DNA from: CAXBGS01 sp963975425
GTDB lineage: Bacteria; Planctomycetota; Planctomycetia; Pirellulales; Pirellulaceae
Length of the DNA stretch: 64,000 bases
Assembly: GCA_963975425.1 (NCBI GenBank)
Contig: CAXBGS010000003.1
Location: 744,001 to 808,000, forward strand
Direction: 5' to 3'
This document shows, piece by piece, positions 9,371 through 18,952 of the stretch. The position numbers and the translations under genes were made by a program. Position 1 is the first letter of the stretch, and each line of letters begins with the position of its first letter. Under the pieces are notes generated by a model, which searched no databases, was not told the DNA's origin, and saw nothing but the letters and a program-made list of their open reading frames with translations.

Positions 9371-9997
9371 ATGTTCGCCGACTTTTGTCCACTTTCTACG
9401 ATTTTCCTCGCCTCGGGCGGCGTCAATCCTACGTCCTGGTGGTCCGGGTGGTTCGACGCCATCGGTCCGGTCACGGCGGCGGTGCTGATCGTCGCCCTGT
9501 GCGTTGCATCGTGGACGACCAACCTGATCGCGGTTCCTGGAAACTGGATTGCGGTGGCGATGGTGGGCGTCTATGTGTGGCTGGGACCGGACCAGGGACG
9601 TGTCGCGATCGGCGGCGCTACGCTTGTCGTCACATTCGTCCTGGCTCTGGTCGGCGAGATGATCGAGTTCGCCGCGGGCGCTTTCGGGGCCCAGCGAGCC
9701 GGTGCCAGCCGCCGAGCGACGGCGATGGCAATGGTCGGATCGATCGTGGGTGCCATCGTCGGTGCGGTCGTCGGATTGCCCGTCCCCGTCATCGGTTCGG
9801 TCCTGGCCGCGATGCTATTCGGAGGCCTGGGTGCGACCGCCGGAGCGATGTACGGACACTGGAGCGACGGCAAACCTTGGAAAGAAAGCTGGACGATCGG
9901 ACATGCGGCGTTCTGGGGCCGCACGCTGGGTACCCTTGGCAAAATGTTCGCCGGGCTGTTGATCGTCATCGCGGTGATTGCCGGCGTGATGCTCTGA
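9371..9997 (+). CDS. DUF456 integral membrane protein
   Basis: 208 aa from ATG 9371; an in-frame TTG at 9338 would add 11 residues. Four to five hydrophobic segments: AVLIVALCVASW, a segment around WIAVAMVGVYVWL, LVVTFVLALVGEMIEF, a Gly-rich pair around SIVGAIVGAVVGLPVP, and a C-terminal one (LLIVIAVIAGVML). The GEMIEF motif and glycine-zipper region fit DUF456. Function unknown; inner-membrane location inferred. Confidence 0.85.
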   Translation: MFADFCPLSTIFLASGGVNPTSWWSGWFDAIGPVTAAVLIVALCVASWTTNLIAVPGNWIAVAMVGVYVWLGPDQGRVAIGGATLVVTFVLALVGEMIEFAAGAFGAQRAGASRRATAMAMVGSIVGAIVGAVVGLPVPVIGSVLAAMLFGGLGATAGAMYGHWSDGKPWKESWTIGHAAFWGRTLGTLGKMFAGLLIVIAVIAGVML

Positions 9998-10289
9998 AGC
10001 GGATCAGCGATACGTGATCATTGCTGCAGTCGAACTCCGCTTGTGCGAGCCGATGCTCTTATTGCTGCAGCCCTTTTCGATCCAGATTCTATTGCTTCGG
10101 CCCACGCCGAGTGTTTCGCCGCACGCATTCGTGCTCCAGGCATGGACAGAGCCGTTTCCTTGGCTTGGTGGGTTCGTTCTCTTGATTCGGATTGCTAGCA
10201 GACGGGGTTCGGTTGACGTCGCGCCGTTTGATTTCCTACCGTCCCAGCTGACAGACGCTCAAATTGTACGCAGGTGATACCGGACAGGG

Positions 10290-11930
10290 ATGTCATACGG
10301 ACGACGGACGACAGACCGTCGGCGACGGGTGCTTTACACCTCCCATTACGCCGAAAATGAACCGACGACGGCAGCCAGCCGCCGCGCCGCGCGACGACTG
10401 CGCGAAGCCCGCAGCCCGTCGACCGCTTATGGCTCTCGCGTGCATCGACGACTGCGCGGACGCTGGTTCTCGCTGGTTCCGGTGCGACGCCGCGCTCTGG
10501 TCGGCTGGTGCGCCGCCATCGCATCGATCGTCGCGCTGCTTTGCTTAGGGCACTACGCATCGGTCTCGTGGACGTCGATCGCATATCGACCTGAGATCGC
10601 CAGGGCGCTGCGACTGGACCGCCCGGACAGCTTTGGCCGCTGGTTCACGTGCGTTTTGTTGGCGGGTGCATCGGGCATTTCGTTCTTAATCTATCAATTG
10701 CGGCGACACAAAAACGACGATTTCCGCGGACACTATCGGCTGTGGCGACTCGTGTTGATCGTGCTGATGTTGGCAAGTGTTGACGCGTTAGTTTCGCTGG
10801 TCGATTGGTCGGGCGCCCTGCTGGACGCCGGTTTCGGAAAACGCGTGGCCCTCTCGGGTAACGATTGGGTCGGAATCGTTTTATCGGTTGGCGGTGCGGT
10901 CTTGGCGTTACGCTTGACCGTGGAGGTCCGCCGGTCGCGATGGGCCCTCGCAACAATCATGATGGCATGGGTGATCTTGGCACTTCCGATGGCTGCCCGG
11001 TGGAATTTCTTCGGCGTCGATACCATGAGCAGATGGCTCTTGGTCACCGCCGCACCGCTAGTCGGATCGGCGATGATTTTCGTTTCACTCGTGGGCTATC
11101 TGCGGTTGCTGTATCGCGAAGTGCGCAAGATCGAAGATTCTCGGTCGCTGACGCAGCGACTCGGCGATTTACGTCTCAGCGTGTTTGCCCCTCGCGACGA
11201 CGGGGATGAGCATGACCGAGAATCGGACGACGAAAGCGATGAACCGACCACCGTCACCCAACGACGAGGCTGGTTCGGCCGGCGGCGCAATGCAGACGAG
11301 CAACGAAAGCAAGCTGGCAAAGACGACACCCACGACGATCCGCCGCAAAACCGACGCGAAAAAGCACAAGAACGCAAAGAGGCTCAAGAACGCAAGCTGG
11401 CACAAGAACGACGAGAGCAGAACGAGCAAACGTCTGAGGATTCCGATGAAGAGCCACGACGTAAACGTGGCTGGTTCGGCTTGCGACGAAAAGCCGACGA
11501 CGAGACGTCGGCGCCAGAAGACAACTCGAATGACGAATCCGATGAGGCCCCCGAAAAGGCCAAGCGTCGACGTTTCTCGATGCGACTGCGGCCTTCGGCA
11601 AAGTCGGAGGCAGCAGCGGGCGCTTCGGAGGCTGATCACGGGTCGAACGACAACGAATCGACCGACGCCGAAGAGACGCCCAAGTCGAAGCCAAAGAAAC
11701 GTTTCGGAATCGGTGGTTGGATGAACCGAGAAAAACCGAAATCCGATGCCGGCGAATCAGACGACGATGAACCAAGCGGCGGGCAAACGCACCAGGATTC
11801 CCATCCGTCCTCTCAGGTTGACGACGATGATGAGGAGATTGATGTCGATGACATCGACTGGAGCTCGATGAGCAAAGCCGAACGCCGGCGATTGCGTAAG
11901 AAGCTGAAACGGCAAGGCCGCGCCGCCTAG
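10290..11930 (+). CDS. Membrane protein with long charged disordered tail
   Basis: 546 aa, family not recognised. Residues ~1-65 are Arg-rich. Residues ~70-280 hold about six hydrophobic helices (ALVGWCAAIASIVALLC, a WFTCVLLAGASGISFLIY stretch, LVLIVLMLASVDALVSL and others). Residues ~290-546 are almost all charged and low complexity. Within the tail a short basic aromatic motif recurs between acidic blocks: RRGWFGRRR, KRGWFGLRRK, KRRRFSMRLR and KKRFGIGGWMNR. The C-terminus is MSKAERRRLRKKLKRQG. Inference: a membrane-anchored scaffold binding nucleic acid, membrane or partners by repeated short motifs. Codon usage looks native. Confidence 0.75.
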   Translation: MSYGRRTTDRRRRVLYTSHYAENEPTTAASRRAARRLREARSPSTAYGSRVHRRLRGRWFSLVPVRRRALVGWCAAIASIVALLCLGHYASVSWTSIAYRPEIARALRLDRPDSFGRWFTCVLLAGASGISFLIYQLRRHKNDDFRGHYRLWRLVLIVLMLASVDALVSLVDWSGALLDAGFGKRVALSGNDWVGIVLSVGGAVLALRLTVEVRRSRWALATIMMAWVILALPMAARWNFFGVDTMSRWLLVTAAPLVGSAMIFVSLVGYLRLLYREVRKIEDSRSLTQRLGDLRLSVFAPRDDGDEHDRESDDESDEPTTVTQRRGWFGRRRNADEQRKQAGKDDTHDDPPQNRREKAQERKEAQERKLAQERREQNEQTSEDSDEEPRRKRGWFGLRRKADDETSAPEDNSNDESDEAPEKAKRRRFSMRLRPSAKSEAAAGASEADHGSNDNESTDAEETPKSKPKKRFGIGGWMNREKPKSDAGESDDDEPSGGQTHQDSHPSSQVDDDDEEIDVDDIDWSSMSKAERRRLRKKLKRQGRAA

Positions 11931-12249
11931 CCCCTCACCGGTGACTTCGCGCGCCATTCGCATCCTTGCTTCCGGCCCCTTCCGCTGGCTTTCGCCTCCA
12001 GAACCTTCGGTGGCAAAATCGCTTGGTCGTCTCGCCTCGCGATCCCTGGTCGTCCCGTCGCGCGATCCTTGGTCGTTTCGCCCAGCGATCTCGGGCACGC
12101 CGCCTCTGCACCCATGGCCAGCGCTGTCGCGGGCGGTCATGCCTGTGGCCTCTACGTGACTGCCAAAACTCTTTATCTTTTCCGGTCCCGCAGACTCTGT
12201 CACGCGGTCTCTGCCTTGAACCGCATCTCGCATACTCTCCCGATTTCAA
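11931..12249. other. Intergenic region before gltX
   Basis: About 320 bp. It holds the 3 x 23-bp repeat (listed separately). No terminator or convincing promoter is identified. Minus-strand open frames here are antisense extensions through gltX and were not accepted. Confidence 0.45.
12024..12092. repeat. Degenerate tandem repeat, 3 x 23 bp
   Basis: Units start at 12024, 12047 and 12070 with shared skeleton TGGTCGT-(C/T)-(T/C)CG...GCGATC. It lies ~95 bp after the stop of the charged-tail membrane protein. Confidence 0.85.
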
Positions 12250-13821
12250 ATGATTCGTACTCGATTCGCGCCCAGTCCGACCGGTTACCTGCACATCGGT
12301 GGCGTCCGCACGGCTTTGTTCAATTGGCTGTTGGCTCGTCAATCTGGCGGCCAATTCATCTTGCGTATTGACGATACCGATGCCCAGCGAAACGTCGACG
12401 AAGCGATCGAGCCGATCTTGGACGGATTCCGTTGGCTGGGGATGGACTGGGACGAAGGCCCGGGTGTGGGCGGTCCGTACGAACCATATTTTCAATCGCA
12501 GCGAGCCGATCGACACCAAGCCGCCGCCAAACGCTTGCTGGAATCCGGGCATGCGTATCGCGACTACTCGCGCCCGGAGGAACTGCAGCAGCAACGCGAG
12601 GCGGCACAGGCCGCGGGCAAGCCATTCGTGTACGACCGAAACTGGATGGCTGAAAATGATGCGGATGCGGCTAAGTTCGAAGCGGAAGGTCGCGAGGCCG
12701 TCGTACGCTTGAAGATGCCCCGAGAGGGACAATGTGTCATCAACGATCTCATTCGCGGCGAAGTGGTTGTCGACTGGAATACCGAACAAGATCATGTGAT
12801 TCAGCGCACCGACGGCAGCTGTCTATATCACTTGGCAAGCGTTGTGGATGATCACGACTTGCAAATCACTCATGTCGTTCGGGCCGCCGAGCACCTGCCC
12901 AACACCGCGCGACAGATTTTCATTCTCGAATCGCTCGGATACGACCGGCCTCAATACGCCCACTTGCCGTATGTCGCTGAGCCCGGCGGGACGGCGAAAC
13001 TTAGCAAACGCAAACTAGCGAAGTACGAAAAGAACAAAGACTTTGCGAGTCTTCTGTCACATGGGCGCGCCATCGCCGATCGCTGTGGCTTGGAAACCGA
13101 AGCCGACACGTTCAATCCCGTGATCATCGATTTTTATCGCGAGATCGGATTCGTACCCGAAGCGATCTTGAACTACTTGTTGTTGCTGGGGTGGTCACTT
13201 GATGGCGAAACCGAAAAGTTCACCGTCGAAGAAATGACCAAGCTGTTCACGCTGGACCGAGTCAACAAAGCACCCGCTTCGTTCGACCCGAAAAAGATGC
13301 AGGCGTTTCAAGCCGATGCGTTTGCGGCGATTCCGTTGGCCGATCGGATCGATCGTTGCCGCCCCTTTGCCGAAAAGGCGGGCTTGCTGACCGACGCCAA
13401 TGCCGAAGCGACGCTCGCCGCTGTGGTCGAAGCAGCGGCCGATCGTTTGCGAATCGCGGGCGACATCCTGGACTTTGACTACTGCTTTACGGACAAAGTT
13501 GAATACGACGCCAAGGGCTTTCAAAAGCGAATCTGTAAACCGGCCGACGCGCAGTCGCTGCTGCAAAAGTTACGCGACGCCCTTTCCGACCAATCCGATT
13601 TTGGAGTCGACGACGCTCAGGCAGCCGTCAACGATTTCTGCGAAAAACAGGGCATCGAACTGGGGCAAATCATCCACGCATTGAGAATTGCTGCGACGGG
13701 AAAGCCCGCCGGGTTTGGCATGTTTGAAACACTGGCGGTTTTGGGTAAAGAAACCGTGGTAAAACGAATCGATGCGGCGCTTCAGCATGCCGCGACAATC
13801 TGTTCCGATACCAGTAAGTAG
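12250..13821 (+). CDS. gltX: Glutamyl-tRNA synthetase
   Basis: 523 aa. Class I aminoacyl-tRNA synthetase attaching Glu to tRNA-Glu with ATP. Seen: N-terminal FAPSPTGYLHIGG (HIGH-equivalent), ILRIDDTDAQR, the central DGSCLYHLASVVDDH motif of GluRS, and KLSKRK (KMSKS-equivalent) near residue 255. The C-terminal half is the helical anticodon-binding region. Length is slightly above the usual ~480 aa. A glnS gene lies 1.6 kb downstream, so this enzyme need not misacylate tRNA-Gln, although that cannot be read from sequence alone. ATG start with weak ribosome-binding site. Confidence 0.96.
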   Translation: MIRTRFAPSPTGYLHIGGVRTALFNWLLARQSGGQFILRIDDTDAQRNVDEAIEPILDGFRWLGMDWDEGPGVGGPYEPYFQSQRADRHQAAAKRLLESGHAYRDYSRPEELQQQREAAQAAGKPFVYDRNWMAENDADAAKFEAEGREAVVRLKMPREGQCVINDLIRGEVVVDWNTEQDHVIQRTDGSCLYHLASVVDDHDLQITHVVRAAEHLPNTARQIFILESLGYDRPQYAHLPYVAEPGGTAKLSKRKLAKYEKNKDFASLLSHGRAIADRCGLETEADTFNPVIIDFYREIGFVPEAILNYLLLLGWSLDGETEKFTVEEMTKLFTLDRVNKAPASFDPKKMQAFQADAFAAIPLADRIDRCRPFAEKAGLLTDANAEATLAAVVEAAADRLRIAGDILDFDYCFTDKVEYDAKGFQKRICKPADAQSLLQKLRDALSDQSDFGVDDAQAAVNDFCEKQGIELGQIIHALRIAATGKPAGFGMFETLAVLGKETVVKRIDAALQHAATICSDTSK

Positions 13822-13910
13822 CCGAACTGCTAGAATGGAATAGCTGGACAGCGGCCGATTGGCCGGACACCAACGGCGCCATTTCGCAAGCCTTTCTCAC
13901 GATTTCGAAC

Positions 13911-15299
13911 ATGCATCATCCTCACTCCGCCCGACCATCTCGCCGGTTTCTGTTTTCCTTTTCGATGTTTGCGATCGCGTTCTTCGTGGTCGCTGGCTGT
14001 GCCCGCGAAGAAAAACCGGTCGTGTTCGAGCCGAATCTGGTGCACGCACTAAAGTATCAAATCAAGGAAGACATCCCCACCGACCAGGCGCTCCAAGACG
14101 CAAACTGGATCACGCATCGATTGTTCGGGACGCCGGATGAACCGACGCTGCCAGAAATGGTTATCGAGGACGAGGACTTTGCGTCGCTGATCAACATGGA
14201 ACGACTCAAGCGCGCCGCCGGCCCCGATGGCGAGGGCCGCGGTTTGTATCGCAAACACTGTGCACTCTGCCATGGCGTCACCGGCAACGGACGAGGCGAG
14301 ACGGCCGCTGTCCTTCGCCCCTATCCACGTGACTATCGCATGGGGATTTTCAAGTTCAAATCCACCAAGCGTGGTTCCAAGCCGACTCGTGAAGACATCG
14401 CAAAACAGATCCGAAACGGTATCCCAGGGACCGCGATGGTCAAGATCAAAGAACTGGGCGAACAAGACGTTCAAGCGTTGACCGATTACGTCATTTACCT
14501 TTCGATCCGTGGCGAACTGGAACGTTCATTGATCGACGATGCGGTCTTTGAACTGGACTTGGAAGGCGGTGACCGCATTCTGGATACCGAGTTTGCAACG
14601 ACAATGGACAAAGAAACCATCGAATTCTTAGAAGACAAAATCGAAGCCTGGGAAGATGCCGGCGAAAAGGAAGAGGACCAGCCCGCCGAACTGGATGACT
14701 TTGAACTGTACCAAGAGTCGTGGGAAATCGTCGAAGACATCGTCGCGGGATTATTCGAGGACTGGCTGGACGCCGAAGATGACGTCGTGGAAGTCCCCGA
14801 GCCGGCGGCCGACATTCCCGTTGCCGATTCGCGAGCAGAATTCGTCGAACTTAGCCAGGGCGATCAGGCCGACGCCCTGGCGGCTTCGGTCAAACGCGGC
14901 CAAGAAGTGTTCGTGGGAAAAATCGCAGCATGCAGTAAGTGTCATGGCGAAAAGGGGCTCGGAAACGGTCAAACCACCGACTACGACGACTGGACGAAAG
15001 ACTGGACCAGCCGAGTTGGCCTGAAACCAGAAGATTACGACAGCTTGGTGCCGCTGATCGCACGAGGTGCTCTGCCCCCCGTCAACGCGATTCCGCGAAA
15101 TTTTGCCGAGGGAATTTTCCACGGCGGATCGACCGCGGCCGATCTGTATCGTCGCATCACCGTTGGTATCGAAGGCTCGCCCATGCCTGCGGCAACCTTT
15201 GTCGAAGGCCAATTCGAAGAGGCCGATGTGTGGCACATCATCAACTTCATCCGATCGCTGCAGAACGAAGACGCGCCGGTGGCGGTCGACGCCACCTAG
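13911..15299 (+). CDS. Dihaem c-type cytochrome lipoprotein
   Basis: 462 aa. The N-terminal hydrophobic segment ends in lipobox VAGC, so it is probably lipid-anchored on the outer face of a membrane. Two CxxCH haem sites: C117-C120-H121 (CALCHG) and C341-C344-H345 (CSKCHG), each in a cytochrome c fold with GxPGTAM or GSPMPAATF methionine-ligand segments. A long acidic helical linker (~residues 190-310) joins the two domains. It resembles planctomycete cytochromes that feed terminal oxidases, but no oxidase genes are adjacent. It stands between two tRNA synthetase genes, all on the plus strand. Confidence 0.87.
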   Translation: MHHPHSARPSRRFLFSFSMFAIAFFVVAGCAREEKPVVFEPNLVHALKYQIKEDIPTDQALQDANWITHRLFGTPDEPTLPEMVIEDEDFASLINMERLKRAAGPDGEGRGLYRKHCALCHGVTGNGRGETAAVLRPYPRDYRMGIFKFKSTKRGSKPTREDIAKQIRNGIPGTAMVKIKELGEQDVQALTDYVIYLSIRGELERSLIDDAVFELDLEGGDRILDTEFATTMDKETIEFLEDKIEAWEDAGEKEEDQPAELDDFELYQESWEIVEDIVAGLFEDWLDAEDDVVEVPEPAADIPVADSRAEFVELSQGDQADALAASVKRGQEVFVGKIAACSKCHGEKGLGNGQTTDYDDWTKDWTSRVGLKPEDYDSLVPLIARGALPPVNAIPRNFAEGIFHGGSTAADLYRRITVGIEGSPMPAATFVEGQFEEADVWHIINFIRSLQNEDAPVAVDAT

Positions 15300-15445
15300 C
15301 GAACTTTGCCGGCCTGAGCGTCTGAGCCCACATCCATCGGATGAACCCAAGGCGACTACGAAGCCTCTAGCACTTTCGTTACGCTACGTCACACTTGATG
15401 GCTCGCGATGTGCGAGACAAGGCTGTCAAACGGAGTGAGTAAGGC

Positions 15446-17149
15446 ATGAGTGAGTCCACCGGCAAAACCGAATCCCCAAACCGCGAATCAAAGAATTTTG
15501 TCGAACAGGCGATCGATTCTGATCTGGCTGAGGGCCGATTCTCGAAAGTTGCAACCCGATTTCCGCCCGAACCGAACGGATACCTGCATATCGGGCACGC
15601 GAAAAGCATTTGCCTGAATTTTGGTCTGGCAAAGACCTATAACGGCACCTGCAACCTGCGATTCGACGACACGAACCCGTCCAAAGAAGAACAAGAATAC
15701 GTCGATTCGATTCAAGACGATATTCGTTGGTTGGGTTTTGGCTGGGACAATCTGCACTTCGCCAGCGATTACTTTGATCAACTGTACGAGTGGGCCGAAC
15801 AACTGATCAAAGACGGACACGCGTATGTCTGTGACTTGACCGGTGATGAAACTCGCGAGTATCGCGGGACGCTGACCGAACCAGGTCGAAACAGCCCGTA
15901 TCGTGACCGTTCACCCGAAGAGAACCTCGATTTATTTCGGCGCATGAAAGCCGGTGAGTTCCCAGATGGTTCGCGGACACTGCGCGCCAAGATCGACATG
16001 GCATCGCCGAACATCAATTTGCGTGATCCGGTGATGTATCGCATTCTTCGAGCACACCATCATCGGACCGGTGATAAATGGTGCATCTATCCGATCTATG
16101 ATTGGGCGCACGGGCAAAGCGATTCTATCGAAGGCATCACGCACTCGGTTTGCACGCTGGAGTTCGAAAACCATCGGCCGCTTTACAATTGGTACTGCGA
16201 AACGCTGGGAATCCATCACCCACGGCAAATCGAATTTGCGCGATTGAACATCACGTTTATGGTGATGAGCAAGCGAAAACTCTTACAACTGGTCAAAGAA
16301 GGTCACGTCAGTGGCTGGGACGACCCACGCATGTTGACGATTCGAGGCTTGCGCCGTCGCGGCTATACCCCCGAATCGATTCGCAATTTCTGCGCCGACG
16401 TGGGAGTGGCGAAATTCAACAGCACGATCGATATCATTCGGTTAGAAAATGCGATCCGTAACCACTTGAACGCTGTGGCGGACCGCCGCATGGCAGTGCT
16501 CGATCCAGTCAAGTTGACGATCACAAACTGGCCAGCAGGCAAGGTCGAAACCAACGAAGCGGTCAACAATCCCGAAGACCCAGATGCCGGCAAACGAGAA
16601 ATTCCGTTTTCGGGTTCGCTATGGATCGAACGCGAAGATTTTCGCGAAGAAGCACCGCGTAAATTCTTCCGTTTAAAAAAGGGCGGGGCGGTCAGGCTGC
16701 GAGCCGGTTATATCATCGATTGCCACGATGTCGTCAAAGATGACGATGGCAACATCACCGAGATTTTGTGCACCTATGACCCTGAAACCAAAAGCGGTGA
16801 AGACACCTCCGGACGCAAGGTCAAAGGCACAATCCACTGGGTCAGTGCCGAACATGCGATCGAAGTCGAGGTCCGAAACTATGACCGTTTGTTCAATGCG
16901 GAGAACCCTGACTCCACCAAAGAAGGCCAGACTTTCCTGGATCACTTAAACCCTGAATCACTGTCGGTCACCACGGCCTTTGTCGAACCCGAATTAGGCA
17001 AAGCGACCGTCGGCGACCGTGTTCAGTTCGAACGACTTGGCTACTACGTCGTCGATGTCGATAGCGAACCGGGCAAACTCGTCTTCAACCGCACCGTGGG
17101 CCTGCGAGATACCTGGGGAAAAATGGAAGCCAAAGGGAAGACAAACTAA
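15446..17149 (+). CDS. glnS: Glutaminyl-tRNA synthetase
   Basis: 567 aa. Class I synthetase charging tRNA-Gln directly with Gln. Seen: FPPEPNGYLHIGHAKS (HIGH box) at ~35-50, LRFDDTNP, the YPIYDWAHGQSD segment of GlnRS, FEFARLN-like IEFARLNITF, and VMSKRK (KMSKS box). The C-terminal anticodon-binding beta-barrels contain LRAGYIIDC and IHWVSAEHA. Length fits the family (~555). Direct charging reduces or removes the need for the GatCAB transamidation route; no gat genes are in this window. ATG 15446. Confidence 0.97.
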   Translation: MSESTGKTESPNRESKNFVEQAIDSDLAEGRFSKVATRFPPEPNGYLHIGHAKSICLNFGLAKTYNGTCNLRFDDTNPSKEEQEYVDSIQDDIRWLGFGWDNLHFASDYFDQLYEWAEQLIKDGHAYVCDLTGDETREYRGTLTEPGRNSPYRDRSPEENLDLFRRMKAGEFPDGSRTLRAKIDMASPNINLRDPVMYRILRAHHHRTGDKWCIYPIYDWAHGQSDSIEGITHSVCTLEFENHRPLYNWYCETLGIHHPRQIEFARLNITFMVMSKRKLLQLVKEGHVSGWDDPRMLTIRGLRRRGYTPESIRNFCADVGVAKFNSTIDIIRLENAIRNHLNAVADRRMAVLDPVKLTITNWPAGKVETNEAVNNPEDPDAGKREIPFSGSLWIEREDFREEAPRKFFRLKKGGAVRLRAGYIIDCHDVVKDDDGNITEILCTYDPETKSGEDTSGRKVKGTIHWVSAEHAIEVEVRNYDRLFNAENPDSTKEGQTFLDHLNPESLSVTTAFVEPELGKATVGDRVQFERLGYYVVDVDSEPGKLVFNRTVGLRDTWGKMEAKGKTN

Positions 17150-17324
17150 GGGTTCTGCAAGAGCAGTTCGACGGTGCATACGGTTCTGCGCCGAACGGCC
17201 GATTCAGCACACATACACCGACCGTGATGCGTCCGCAGAGCGTTCGCCGGACCCTGCTGTCCGTGGCCAGGCCGTGAATAGCGCCGGCTAAGCGAATTGG
17301 CAAACCTGCACACGCGACGATTAC

Positions 17325-17359
17325 AAAAAAACCGCCAATCCCATCACTGGGACTGGCGG
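17325..17359 (-). terminator. Rho-independent terminator of recA
   Basis: On the minus strand CCGCCAGTCCC pairs with GGGATTGGCGG (11 bp with one G-U), loop of 6, then seven T at 17331-17325. It lies ~50 bp after the recA stop. Confidence 0.92.
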
Positions 17360-17408
17360 CACGGCTAGGTTGAACGTGGAGACAATCCCCCCCGTGGATC
17401 GACGAAGA

Positions 17409-18539
17409 TTAGCTGTTCGCTTCTTCAGCAGCCTTTTCATCGGCAACTGCTTCGTCGGCCTCGCTGTCACCTTCGATCGGAGCGGCATAACCGCCGACCG
17501 CTAAGACTTTCTGCTTGATCTCATCGCGTACGTCATCGTTTTCGATCAAGAAGTTACGAGCCTTTTCTTTTCCTTGCCCCAAGTAAGTTTCACCATACTT
17601 GAACCAGGCACCACTGCGTGAGACCACCTTGTGCGTCACGCCCAGGTCCAACAAGTCACCTTCGAAACTGATGCCGTTACTGTGCATCATGTCGAACTCG
17701 GCAATCCGGAACGGCGGCGCAACCTTGTTCTTCACAATTTTTGCTTTGACACGTTGACCGACTTGCTCTTCACCATCCTTTAGTGAACCGATTCGACGAA
17801 CATCGATTCGGCACGAGCAATAGAACTTCAACGCGCGTCCACCCGGTGTCGTTTCGGGACTGCCGAACATGACACCGACCTTTTCGCGAATCTGGTTGAT
17901 AAAGACCACCGCACATTTGCTCTTGGCGATCGCACCGGTCAGCTTTCGCATCGACTGGCTCATCAAACGAGCTTGCAAACCGACGTGGCTGTCTCCGATT
18001 TCGCCTTCGAGTTCCTTCTTTGGAACCAGTGCGGCCACCGAGTCGACAATGATCACGTCCACCGCGTTGCTCTTGACCAACATCTCGCAAATCTGCATGG
18101 CCTCTTCACCGCTGCTAGGCTGGCTAACCAGCAACGTATCCAGCTCGACCCCCAGCTTTTTCGCCCACGTCGGGTCGAACGCGTGCTCGGCATCGATGAT
18201 TGCGGCGATACCGCCCATCTTTTGCGCTTCCGCACCGATGTGCAGTGCGAGTGTCGTTTTACCGCTGGATTCGGGACCGAAAACCTCGATCATCCGTCCG
18301 CGCGGAATACCTTGACCGCCAAGGGCCATATCTAAACTAAGGCTTCCGGTCGGAATCCCATCGATTTGAAGCTTATGGGACGCCCCCAACGGCATGATCG
18401 CACCGTCGCCGAACGTCTTTTCGATCTGCTGCAGCGTGGTTTTCAGACCTGGCTCTAACTCGAGCACCTTCTTCATACCCGGATCCAGCTTGACCCCTTT
18501 TGACGCCGCTGCCGTCGCTGTTTTTGGTTTTTTTGCCAT
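17409..18539 (-). CDS. recA: Recombinase A
   Basis: 376 aa. DNA strand exchange and SOS co-protease, ATP-dependent. Seen: short Lys-rich N-terminus, Walker A GPESSGKTT, IDAEHAFDP, LLVSQPSSGEEAM, Walker B-like VIIVDSVAALVPK, loop L1 QARLMSQSMRKLTG, loop L2 NQIREKVGVMFGSPETTPGGRALKF (residues visible in order), and an acidic C-terminal tail. Length is slightly above the E. coli protein. A GGAAGGA ribosome-binding site precedes the ATG. The promoter is listed separately. I looked for a LexA-type operator and could not support one. Confidence 0.98.
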   Translation of the reverse strand: MAKKPKTATAAASKGVKLDPGMKKVLELEPGLKTTLQQIEKTFGDGAIMPLGASHKLQIDGIPTGSLSLDMALGGQGIPRGRMIEVFGPESSGKTTLALHIGAEAQKMGGIAAIIDAEHAFDPTWAKKLGVELDTLLVSQPSSGEEAMQICEMLVKSNAVDVIIVDSVAALVPKKELEGEIGDSHVGLQARLMSQSMRKLTGAIAKSKCAVVFINQIREKVGVMFGSPETTPGGRALKFYCSCRIDVRRIGSLKDGEEQVGQRVKAKIVKNKVAPPFRIAEFDMMHSNGISFEGDLLDLGVTHKVVSRSGAWFKYGETYLGQGKEKARNFLIENDDVRDEIKQKVLAVGGYAAPIEGDSEADEAVADEKAAEEANS

Positions 18540-18917
18540 TCCCTAGTCCTTCCTATAAAACCGTGTGAAGATCACTTTGGGCGGCGGTCAACGCTTTCGT
18601 ATTGACGACACAACCTAGTGAACGCATTAATAGTACCGATAGAGTGGCAAGTCCACAACCAAAAGACCGACACTTTATCCACATGCCACCAAAACCGCTT
18701 GCTGGCTGACATTTCTAGTATCCGACTGACCACTGACACGTCTGGTCACGGTAGAAAAGAAATCGCAAGGTTTTCTCTTTTTCCGCAAATCAGCGGTTGT
18801 TGACCGGTCCGCGATCAAACCCGACCGATACGTACTCAACTATTTGGGCCACCGGGGGCCGGATCTTTTCGCCACAGGCGGCTGGATCTTTTGGTCACAG
18901 GCGGCCGGAGCTTTTGG
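18540..18917. other. recA upstream region and repeat array
   Basis: About 380 bp containing the recA promoter (18630-18658) and most of the 23-bp tandem repeat (18838-18952). Nothing else is recognised. Confidence 0.5.
18630..18658 (-). promoter_or_regulatory. recA promoter, sigma-70 type
   Basis: On the minus strand: TTGTGG (-35, 18658-18653), 17-bp spacer, TACTAT (-10, 18635-18630), about 90 bp before the recA ATG. Confidence 0.6.
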
Positions 18918-18952
18918 TCACCGGTGGCTGGCTTTTTCGGCCACCGGCGGCC
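18838..18952. repeat. Degenerate tandem repeat, 5 x 23 bp, entering a coding 3' end
   Basis: Units start at 18838 (weak), 18861, 18884, 18907 and 18930, with core GGATCTTTTGGTCACAGGCG. The last two units cover the final codons and stop of the SGNH-like gene, so its C-terminus (PPVAEKASHR) is repeat-encoded. Confidence 0.9.

Noticed and set aside
11935..12795. 286-aa minus-strand ORF across the gltX start
   Set aside because: Overlaps the conserved N-terminus of gltX and the 23-bp repeat; no family features.
18540..18800. LexA/SOS operator before recA
   Set aside because: No CTGT-N8-ACAG or GAAC-N4-GTTC palindrome could be read near the promoter.
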